From Capsicum annuum (Eukaryota > Streptophyta > Magnoliopsida > Solanales > Solanaceae): a stretch of DNA of 64,000 nucleotides. The position numbers were made by a program, and so were the translations under genes. The notes beneath the pieces were generated by a model, which worked only from the letters and a program-made list of their open reading frames with translations, did no database searches and had not been told where the DNA came from. Location of the stretch: NCBI RefSeq assembly GCF_002878395.1, contig NC_061118.1, positions 127,864,776-127,928,775 on the forward strand, read 5' to 3'. Each line of letters starts with the position of its first letter. Position 1 is the first letter of the stretch. This document shows, in pieces, positions 55,991 to 64,000 of the stretch.

Positions 55991-56793
55991 GCTTCTTGGG
56001 AGGCAACTTAAGGAATTTTTCTTGATGTTTTATAATGCTTTTGGTTCAATTTTTAGATTATTTTTGGGTGTTTGTTGGTGATAGCAAAAGATTTAATGGG
56101 TACCTCAAGTATGAAACCATGGATAAGTATATTAGACTTTCACTTTATCACTTTCCTCTCTTAAGTATGCATACAAGGTTTGATCTTTAAATTACAAATG
56201 AAGATCACATTTCATGATTTTTTTTAGTTTGAATTTAATTCATTTGAGCTTAATTTTGTTGAAGTCATTGTTGGGGTGAAGATTTTTAAATATGTTCCAT
56301 GTCTCAATTGCTAAATTGCAAAATTCTTGTTTGTATACACTAGTGCACACCATGTGTTTGATGAAACACCTGCTTGAAGATTGTTTGCCGTGGTGGGTGA
56401 CTTAATTAGGTTAGTATGATTAAACGTGGTGTAGTAGGTGATAAATTGGTGTATTGGGCTTGTTCACGTGTGTTGTTATTTTATCTACTCAAACTCTTAC
56501 TTTTCTTGCACACCATATGTTTGTTAAAATGTTAATAAGAGAGAAATACCTTCTATGCTTGTACAGGTTAATGTGAAGTTTCATGGTGCATTATATGATC
56601 ATTTTTGGATTATAGTTTTGAGTCCAATTGGTTTTAAAAATTTGATAGCCAGGTTTATGGTTGAAGTTGTTCATGAGTATAGAGTCCATAGTGTTATCGA
56701 TTAGTTTTCAAGTGATGCCTAAGTAACCCGAGAGACAATAATGCTTGCCTTTCCCTATAATAGATTGGGTGACATCATTATTAAGGTTATAGG
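55991..56793 (+). other. Non-coding part of unit C, truncated
   Basis: Matches units A and B up to ttaaggttatagg, where element 3 begins. No gene. Confidence 0.65.
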
Positions 56794-59145
56794 TTTGCTG
56801 TGAAATTTTGTGCATAAACGTGTTGGGTTCTATCTTCAATAATGAATTATAAATTTTCCATGAGGAATATTTTAGATTATGACCCACCATTTCATAGAGT
56901 ATCAAATAATATTTCCAATGATATGTGGATCATCGAAAACGGACACCCGAGCGACGAGTTATGAACATTCCGATTGAACTGTGAATAGTAGTGAACAGTA
57001 AACCGTGCAGGAAAAAGTACTGAGGTCTGGCGTATTTTTTATCCAAATTTAAATGATCATAAATCCTTGTACATAATAATCTGGGTGATCTGCTATATAT
57101 CAATGAAAAGATTTGCGAGTCCTCTTTCCAATGAAATTGGTTTCATCCAATTTGTCTATCGGAGCAAAAGGTTATGGTCGATCTACTTCAGCCTATCAAA
57201 AGCAAATTTTTGGGTCAATTTCAAGTGATCAAAACTCCTCGTACACAATGATATAGGTGAGATACTATATATCAACAGAAAGATATGAGAGTCCTCTTTC
57301 TAATGAAATTGTTTTCATCCAATTTGGATATCGGAGTAAAACATTATGGTTGATTTACTTCAAACTATCAAAACAGTCCACCAAAGGACAGATTCGAGAA
57401 TTATTTGATTTTTAGGGGAGTTTTGGTCACCCCCCCCCTCACCCAAAATCTGTCCAAACCCTATATTAAAGCCTATTAGAAGCATTATATGTTATATTTC
57501 ATCAAATTTCCTAAAAAGGAAAACCCTAAGCTCCTACATCCAACTTCAAGAACCTCTAAAGTTCACCATTAATTCTGCAAATTTATTGAAGATTCTAAGC
57601 TCCTAGTTCAAGAACTCCAAGAACCATTATTCAAAGGCACGATTAACATCTCAAAAATAAGTATCGATCTAAAGTTCATCATTCAAGGTATGTGGGGTTT
57701 TTCAACAAGAACTCTCTTTTATTCTTGTGCGCAAAAGTAATTTTCTTTACAAAGGCATGATTTTTATTTGATTTTTATGAATTTGAAGCATGAACCCATA
57801 TCTTATGATGATTATTATGAAATCTTGATGTTTATGATTTTGAAAGATGAATTTACATGTGTGGAGATATAAAGCATGAATCTTGAACGATATTTATCAT
57901 GATTTTGATATTTGGGTCGTGAATCCCCATTGGAAATTGTGTTTTTTTGAGAAAGTGTGTGTTATAAGCACTTTGATGTTGAATATTTGAGATATTTTGA
58001 ATGATTTGACCTTTTGGTCTTAATGGAGTTATTTTGAACTCGAGTGTGAAAGAAATCTACAACGTGGTTGATTTTGATAGATGGGAAGCATGATGGCTCC
58101 AGATGTATATTTATATATTACTGAAATTATTTTGTTGTGGATTGTCTTTGAAATAATCTGAGCTAAGTCTAGGAGAAATCTTTAGCACCAAGTGGGAGGT
58201 ATAAAAAGACCTTACTTTTCTAGAACTATGTGCCCCCATAGGAGTGATCCTGAGGCTGATTTATATAGTGATCACTAGTTTGTGTAAATTTGATATTGAT
58301 GGTCCTACTCCGATGGCAAGTATAGGACGACTCTCCCCAACGTGGGTTGTACGTTGGACTCCATGTAGCTCACATGGTTTATGTCAGTTATAGGATCTCC
58401 CATTGTGTGTGTGTTTCCTTATGTCTATGTTGAATGGTGAAGTGATTTGAAAGTGGAATTGTGAAAGTTATTCTTTCGAAAGATTTAAATGATATTTACA
58501 TTATGAGAATTGATATTCTTGATGAACTGAAAGTGCTTGACGAATTATATGATGACTCACATGTGTTATTGTACTTATTTTATCCTCTCATGATTATGAT
58601 GATTTTCTTCGAGCTATGTGAGTCTTTCATACATCCTACGTATTTCTTATAAATATTTATGATGATGATGTTTATACAACTGCATACACCCCCATATACT
58701 TGGTTCCTTTCCATGGTACTGACCTACATCTTCGGATGTGGGCTGCACTTTCTCAGAATGTAGGTTCAAGTGCTCAGTTCCAGGTTCGATAGTGATTCTT
58801 TGGGCACGCTGTTCTACATCCTCTGTTGTGGTGAGTCCTCATGTTCCGAGGATGTGATATATAATGTTGGTTTCACGGAATCATTTATATTTGATAACTT
58901 AGTATGAGTTAGTTGGGGCATGTCTTAATGGCTCACAGGTTTTATTGATAAGTCGTATTTTGTTATCTTTCTAAAATTATTTTATTCTTGGATGATGATT
59001 ACTCTATTGATATTTGTGGGTTATTTATGAAAACCCCATTGATTTATGTTGAAATTAATAAAAATGGCTCAAAGGGTTAGCTTGGGGCTACTCGTAGCCT
59101 CAAGGACCGTGTGATGCTCCGGGACCCATTTTTGTGGGTGTTACA
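56794..59145 (+). repeat. 5' LTR of element 3
   Basis: Matches the 3' LTR (63502 onward) from tgaaatttt (56801 against 63527), runs to gtgggtgttaca at 59145 and is followed by the PBS. The expected start TGTAATACCCC is missing at the junction with the Tat/Athila-like unit. It contains a 171-bp internal tandem duplication. The ORF 58461-58652 is not conserved. Confidence 0.9.
57035..57376 (+). repeat. 171-bp tandem duplication in LTR
   Basis: Two copies, about 57035-57205 and 57206-57376, each with gagtcctctttcyaatgaaa and tcatccaatttg. The 3' LTR has the same two-copy start (63772 and 63944, period about 172), so the duplication predates insertion. Confidence 0.85.
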
Positions 59146-59149
59146 AACT

Positions 59150-59162
59150 TGGTATCAGAGCC
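59150..59162 (+). other. Primer binding site (initiator tRNA-Met), element 3
   Basis: tggtatcagagcc, a perfect tRNA-iMet complement, 4 nt after the LTR end. Confidence 0.92.
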
Positions 59163-59203
59163 TAAAGTTTTAAGGTGTCCTAGGAAATCTGACAAGCCAC
59201 GTT

Positions 59204-59258
59204 AAGTAGAGTCTTGATCATCGATGTGTAGCGCGCCTCATCTATAAGTAAGAGGCTA
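59204..59258 (+). other. Conserved Gypsy leader segment, element 3
   Basis: gtagagtcttgatcatcgat, then gtgtagcgcgcctcatctat and gaggctac. Similar segments lie at the same place in three other Gypsy elements in the window. Confidence 0.6.
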
Positions 59259-59358
59259 CAAGACATTTTAGGAAAAAGTGTGATTCTTTCTTTTAGAAGT
59301 CTATCGTGCTTAAAATGTCTCTCTCTGCTATTGATTTGTGCTCTCCTCTTTCAGAAAT

Positions 59359-59975
59359 ATGCCTCCACATCGAGCGAGAAGAAATAATGATGGTCAGCAA
59401 CCTCAACCCGCTGACCCATTGAATGAAAATGTGTCTCATGCTAAATTTTAGGTAGCCTTTTAGGCATTGGCCCAAGCTGTTACTACAAATGTTCAGGCCA
59501 ACTCGGCCCCGGCTCCACAGCAGTAGGGAGGTAATTCAGCTGCTGCCAGGATCCATGACTTCATGTGGATGAATTCATCAGAATTCTACGGGTCCAAGTC
59601 TGATGTGGATCCATGGTTGTTTTTAGAGGAGGTTCGGAAGATTACTCAGGTGATACATGTATCTTATAAACATAGTATGGAGTTGGCTGGGTATAGGTTG
59701 AAAGACCTTGCTTATGACTAGGTTGTTGCTTGGAGGAAAGGTAAAGGTGAGGGAGCTGTCCTTACAACTTGGCAAGAGTTCCAGGATACATTCCTGGATA
59801 AGTTTTTCCCTTTGGAGATAAGGGAGGCAAAGGTGGAAGAGTTTATGAACCTGCGACAGGGCTCTATGACTGTTAGGGAGTACTGTCTAAAGTTCAATTA
59901 GTTGGCCAAGTATGCTCCTGACTTAGTGGCTGATAATCGGGCTAGTATGAGTAAGATTGTGACTGGAGTATCCTA
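59359..59975 (+). pseudogene. gag: gag remnant of element 3
   Basis: The start is the ATG at 59359: MPPHRARRNNDGQQPQPADP, a textbook chromovirus Gag N-terminus. In the same frame come stops at about 59449, 59461, 59524, 59719 and 59899 between conserved parts: FYGSKSDVDPWLFLEEVRK, DKFFPLEIREAKVEEFMNLR, QGSMTVREYCLKFN, LAKYAPDLVADNRASMSKIV. The sequence then jumps within a few bases to the protease C-terminal half. The zinc knuckle and Gag C-terminus are gone. Confidence 0.92.
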
Positions 59976-61090
59976 GTTTCTACCCCAATGTGTGATTCGA
60001 TTGTTGCCCAGAAAGTGTATAAAAAGTGTCCTGTTACCATTCTTCATAGAGTCTTGTTGGCTAATCTGATTGAGTTAGACATGGTAGATTTTGATGTAAT
60101 TCTGGGTATGGACTGCCTGTATTCTTCTTATGCCTTTATTGATTATCGGACTCGAGTGGTCAAGTTTCAGTTTTCGGGTGCATCCGTGTTTAAGTGATCT
60201 GGGAATTCTGTGTCACCCAAGAGTCATTTTATCTCTTACCTCAAAGCTAGAAAGCTTATTTCCAAGGGGTGTATTTACCATTTAGTTAGAGTCAAAGACA
60301 CTAAGTCTGAGACTCCAACTCTCCAGTCTGTTAACGTCGTCAATGAGTTTTCTGATGTCTTTTCAGATGATCTCCTAGGGATACCTCCTAATAGAGATAT
60401 AGAGTTTGGGATTGATCTTCTTCTCGATACTCAGCCCATTTCTATTCTTCCTTACTGTATGGCCCCTGCAGAACTTAAGGAGTTGAAAGAGCAACTCAAA
60501 GATCTACTAGATAAGGGTTTCATAAGGCCCAATGTTTCTCTTTGGGGTGCTCCTATATTGTTTATAAGAAAGAAAGATGGATCTTTGCGTATGTGCATTG
60601 ATTACTGCCAACTGAATAAAGTCACCATAAAAAATAAGTACCCCTTTTTGAGAATAGATGATTTGTTTGACCAATTGCAAGGTGCAAGTTATTTCTCAAA
60701 GATAGACCTTCATTTCGGCAATCATCAAATCAAAGTTAGGGAATGTGAAATCCCAAAAACCACTTTCTAAACTCGTTATAGCCATTTTGAGTTTCTTGTT
60801 ATGTCTTTCAGGTTAACTAATGCCCCAGAAGCTTTCATGGACCTCATGAATCGAGTGTTTAGACCATATCTGGAAATGTTTGTCATAGTGTTCATCGATG
60901 ATATATTGGTGTAATCCCGTAGTGAGGATAAATATTCTGATCATCTCCAAACTGTCTTGCAAACCCTTAGAGATCACAAGTTGTTTGCCAAGTTCATTTA
61001 GTGTGAGTTTTGGCTAAGGTCAGTTGCTTTTCTGGGTCATATCATTTCTTTCGAGGGTATTAGAGTTAATCCCTAAAAGACCGAATCTGT
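59976..61090 (+). pseudogene. pol: Protease end and reverse transcriptase of element 3
   Basis: VAQKVYKKCPVTILHRVLLA and DFDVILGMDCLYSSY are protease C-terminal motifs; the catalytic DxG is deleted. A stop at 60195-60197 precedes [16 protein letters not shown] and the RT with [17 protein letters not shown], [13 protein letters not shown] and [13 protein letters not shown] motifs up to a stop at 60768-60770. The catalytic FIDD lies at 60891-60902, followed by LV and a stop. Further stops occur near 60999 and 61072. At the protein level it aligns closely with element 1. Confidence 0.92.
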
Positions 61091-61830
61091 TAGAAATTAG
61101 CCTAGACCTATTTCTCCGACTGATATCCAAAGTTTCTTAGGTTTAGCTGGCTATTACCTCCATTACGTTGTTGATTTTTCCTCTATAGCGTCTCTTATGA
61201 CTCGGTTTACCCAAAAGAAAGTGAAGTTCTTGTGGTCCGAATCTTATGAGAAGAGTTTTCATGAGTTGAAGACTCGACTCACTTCAGCCCTTGTTTTGAC
61301 TTTGCCTGATGGTGTTGATGGTTTTGTGGTGTACTGTGATGCTTCAAGAGTTGGGTTGGGTTGCGTATTGATGCAGAAGGGTAAGGTGATAGCTTATGGT
61401 TCTAGACAGTTGAAACTCCAGGAGAAAAATTACCCCACCCATGATCTTGAGTTGGCTGCTGTTGTGTTTTCTTTGAAAATCTGGAGACACTATTTGTATG
61501 GTGTCTATGTTGATGTTTTCACTGATCATAAGAGTTTGCAGTATGTGTTTACCCAGAGAGAATTGAATCTTAGGCAGAGATAATGGTTAGAATTGTTAAA
61601 GAACTATGATATGAGTGTGCTGTACCATCTGGCTAAGGCCAATGTTGTGGCGGATGCCCTAAGTAGAGTATCCATGGGTAGTGTTTCACATGTGGTAGAA
61701 GGTAAGAAAGAGTTGGCTCATGATGTACATCGTTTGGCTAGATTGGGGGTTAGGTTGTTTGACTCTGCTGAAGGTAGTATAGGGGTTCAGAGTAGTTCCG
61801 AATCCTCGTTGGTTTCTAAAGTGAAGGAAA
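61091..61830 (+). pseudogene. RT connection and RNase H of element 3
   Basis: [20 protein letters not shown], then a 128-codon open stretch (61197-61583) with [20 protein letters not shown] (first catalytic Asp), [19 protein letters not shown] and [20 protein letters not shown] (another catalytic Asp). After one stop it continues ANVVADALSRVSMGSVSHVV. This is the best-preserved RNase H in the window. It ends at the foreign insertion at 61831. Confidence 0.93.
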
Positions 61831-61920
61831 TTCCCTTCTTCTCTTGATCTTCCAGAGCAATGCAGATTTGGTTATATCCAGAATAACCATCCAAGAAATA
61901 ATACCACCCCTACCCACCAA
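61831..61920 (+). other. 90-bp foreign insertion in element 3
   Basis: The polyprotein reads SSESSLVSKVKE up to 61830 and resumes with QYLDASLARLKESVK at about 61922. The intervening 90 bp have no counterpart in element 1, where the two parts abut. No target duplication is obvious. The source was not identified; it looks like filler DNA from break repair. Confidence 0.65.
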
Positions 61921-63361
61921 AGCAATACTTAGATGCTAGTTTGGCCAGACTGAAGGAGTCAGTTAAGGACCAAAAAGTAGAGGTTTTCTCCCAAGGAGGA
62001 GATGGTGTATTGAGATTTCAGGGTAGATTGTGTGTCCCGAATGTTGATGATCTGAGACAGAGTTTTATGGCTGAAGCGCACGGGGCATGATATTCTATTT
62101 ATCCTGGTGCCACCAAGATGTACCGAGACTTGCAGGAAATCTATTGGTGGAGTGGCATGAAGAAAGATATAACAACGTTTGTAGCTAAGTGTGCAATATG
62201 CCAACAGGTTAAGGTTGAACACCAAAGACCTGGTGGTATGATTCAAGAGTTTAGTATTCCCACCTGGAAGTGGGAAGAGATAAATATGGACTTCGTGATT
62301 GGTTTACCTCCTTCCCGATGCCATCATGATTCTATTTAGGTTGTGGTTGATAGGTTGACTAATTCTTCTTAGTTCTTGCCTGTTCATACTTCATATACTG
62401 CTGAGGATTATGCTAGATTATATATTCGAGAGCTAGTTAGACTGGATGGATTCCCTTGTCTATCATTTTGGATAGGGGTACTCAGTTCACTTCGCAATTT
62501 TGGAAAGCTTTTCAGAAGGGTCTTGGTACCCAAGTGCTTTTGAGTTCTGCTTTTCATCTACAGACTGGTTGTCAGGCTAAGCAGACCATCTAGACCTTAG
62601 AGGATATGTTGAGAGCTTATGCACTTGACTTTAAGGGAAGTTGGAATGATCACTTACCGTTGATAGAGTTTACTTACAATAACAGTTTCCACTCTAGTAT
62701 TGGCATGGCTCCGTTTGAAGCCTTATATGGGAGAAAGTGTAGATCACCCATAGGTTGGTTCGAAGTGGGTGAAGCGGCTGTGAGTGGTCCTGATTCGGTA
62801 TTTGAGGCTATAGAAAAAGTTAAGTTGATTATGGAAAGGTTGAAAACAGCGCAGAGTCGTCAGAAGTCATATGCGGATGTTAGAAGGAGAGACCTTGAGT
62901 TTGAAGTTGGTGACCTAGTGTATCTAAAAATTTCACCCATGAAGGGGGTGAAAAGATTCGGAAAGAAGGGGAAGCTTAGTCCCCGTTATGTTGGTCCTTA
63001 CAAAATTTTTAGCCGTGTTGGTAAGGTAGATTACGAGGTCGAGTTGCCTTCTGTGTTGTCCTCTGTTCATCCAATATTCCATGTCTCCTTGCTTAGAAAG
63101 AATATTAGTGATGCTGTGGTAGTGGATTACTCTGTGAGTGCTGACATTCAAGAAAATCTTTCTTTTAATGAGATTCCTATTGAGATTCTTGATTTCAGTG
63201 TCCAAAGACTAAGGAACAAAGAAGTTCAGTTGGTCAAGGTGTTGTGGCAAAACGAATCTGTTGAGGGTGAAACTTGGGAAGCTGAGGCGGATATGCGATC
63301 CAAGTACCCTTACCTATTTTTTGCGAACTCCAATCAAGCCGAAGGTACCGTTCTTTCCTAA
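61921..63361 (+). pseudogene. Integrase and chromodomain-like tail of element 3
   Basis: LKESVKDQKVEVFSQGGDG, then the zinc-finger region with YSIYPGATKMYRDLQEIYWW (His changed to Tyr) and KCAICQQVKVEH (CxxC kept). The catalytic core keeps the first Asp (INMDFVIGLPP) and the second (ILDRGTQFTS, after a frameshift near 62452). The third residue is Lys: QAKQTI replaces QAERTI, Lys codon 62579-62581. The 251-codon open stretch from 62606 carries EFTYNNSFHSSIGMAPFEAL, YVGPYKIFSRVGK, IFHVSLLRK and the chromodomain-like [17 protein letters not shown], to the stop at 63359-63361. The ATG at 62606 is internal, not a true start. Confidence 0.93.
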
Positions 63362-63501
63362 ATTATGCACTTTTGATAAAAGTTGCAGCAGTTCAGCTGT
63401 CATTTATTATGGGTTCAGCTGTAGTTTCTTGAATTTATGCATTCTATGTTGCATTGGGAGTGAGAAACGATGTGGTGATGAATGTTTCCAAGGGGGGATG
63501 A
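63362..63501 (+). other. 3' untranslated stretch and polypurine tract of element 3
   Basis: No gene. The purine run aaggggggatga ends at 63501, just before the LTR start. Confidence 0.88.
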
Positions 63502-64000
63502 TGTAATACCCCAGAAAATTTTTCGTTGAAATTTTATGCGTAAACGTGTTGGGTTCTAACTCTAGAATGAATTATAAATTTTTCGTGTGGAATGTCCTAG
63601 ATTATGACCCACCATTGCGTAGAGTATCAAATAAGATTTCCAATGCTATGTGGATTATCCAAAACAGACACCCGAGCGACGAGTTATGAACATTCCGATC
63701 GAACCATGAATAGTAGTGAACAGTAAAACGTGCAGGAAAAAGTACTGAGGCTTGGCGTATTTTTGGTCCAACTTTAGATGATCATAACTCCTTGTACATA
63801 ATGATCTGAGTGATCTACTATATATCAACGGAAATCTCTGCGAGTCCTCTTTCCAATAAAATTAGTTTCATCCAATTTGTCTATCGGAGCAAAAAGTTAT
63901 GGTCGATTTACTTCTGCCTATCAAAAGTGAATTTTTGGGTCAACTTCAAACAATCATAACTCCTTGTACACAATGATCTGGGTGAGATACTATATATCAA
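63502..64000 (+). repeat. 3' LTR of element 3, cut by window end
   Basis: Starts TGTAATACCCCAG and matches the 5' LTR from its tenth-or-so base onward to the end of the window. Confidence 0.92.

Larger units (their letters stand above)
43514..56793 (+). mobile_element. Tandem array of Tat/Athila-like non-autonomous LTR elements
   Basis: Three related internal regions (43514-48114, 49547-53247, 54764-56793) alternate with two LTRs (48115-49546 and 53248-54763). Each LTR is followed by a decayed tRNA-Asp-type primer binding site (TGGCGCC...) and is preceded by a purine-rich tract. That PBS type is typical of the Tat/Athila/Ogre side of Ty3/Gypsy. Each internal region encodes only a short gag-like protein, then about 2.4 kb without genes. 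The int-LTR-int-LTR-int layout suggests unequal recombination between copies. The first internal region lacks its start, and the third is cut by element 3. Confidence 0.8.
56794..64000 (+). mobile_element. Ty3/Gypsy chromovirus (Tekay/Del-like), decayed, element 3
   Basis: 5' LTR, tRNA-Met PBS, gag, protease end, RT, RNase H, integrase, chromodomain-like tail, PPT and the start of the 3' LTR follow in canonical order. Protein similarity to element 1 is high in RT and integrase, but LTRs differ, so it is a related family. The 5' LTR lacks about its first 20-25 bp compared with the 3' LTR start. A deletion removed the gag end and the protease active site, a 90-bp insertion breaks the RNase H-integrase linker, and stops are frequent. 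The right end is outside the window. Confidence 0.93.

Noticed and set aside
2755..59162. The tRNA-complementary sites as tRNA genes
   Set aside because: They are 12-13 nt matches at LTR edges with no tRNA cloverleaf; they are primer binding sites.
1..64000. CRISPR arrays, bacterial operons, riboswitches, rRNA genes
   Set aside because: None seen; the content is plant nuclear repeat DNA.

Overview
This window is repeat-dense plant nuclear DNA with no intact host gene that I can recognise. A Solanaceae genome (pepper, potato, tomato or tobacco type) fits best. The evidence is a SolS/TS-type SINE, a solendovirus-like endogenous pararetrovirus (EPRV), and several long-LTR Ty3/Gypsy chromoviruses of Tekay/Del type. 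The species cannot be fixed from the sequence alone. No bacterial operons, CRISPR arrays, rRNA or tRNA genes were seen.

Layout, left to right. (1) 39-9975, plus strand: a decayed Gypsy chromovirus (element 1) with a full 2.7-kb 5' LTR, PBS, gag-pol and a truncated 3' LTR. (2) 9976-12157: part of a Gypsy LTR carrying a 235-bp Stowaway-type MITE. (3) 12300-13130, minus: a fragment of a Tat/Athila-like LTR. (4) 13180-34230, minus: two decayed Gypsy internal regions joined by what looks like one shared LTR (17136-18460 plus 31195-32357). (5) Inside that LTR sits a 12.7-kb CACTA (En/Spm-type) transposon, 18461-31194, with 3-bp TAG target duplications and matching terminal inverted repeats. Its cargo includes a fragment of a class III HD-ZIP transcription factor gene, a SINE, about 5 kb of broken EPRV, an unidentified exon-like stretch and a Copia-type LTR. 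(6) 34267-36735, minus: the 3' part of a Copia element (Sirevirus-like), with an LTR and a coiled-coil env-like ORF. (7) 36755-43205, minus: a coding-free Gypsy derivative (LARD-like) that kept LTRs, PBS and PPT. (8) 43206-43513: the end of an oppositely oriented LTR. (9) 43514-56793, plus: a tandem internal-LTR-internal-LTR-internal array of Tat/Athila-like non-autonomous elements. (10) 56794-64000, plus: a second decayed Tekay-like chromovirus (element 3), whose 3' LTR runs off the window.

How the parts relate. The Gypsy elements would have worked as gag, protease, reverse transcriptase/RNase H, integrase and chromodomain polyproteins primed by initiator tRNA-Met. All copies here carry stops and frameshifts, and both of the better-preserved integrases have lost the catalytic Glu. 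Four Gypsy elements, including the coding-free one, share a recognisable leader segment between PBS and gag. That would fit cross-mobilisation of defective copies. The EPRV is circularly permuted relative to its genome (protease, RT, RNase H, 3' ORF, intergenic promoter, first ORF) and is clearly non-functional.

Limits: boundaries of decayed elements are approximate, family assignments come from motif recognition by eye, and no search or alignment was run.
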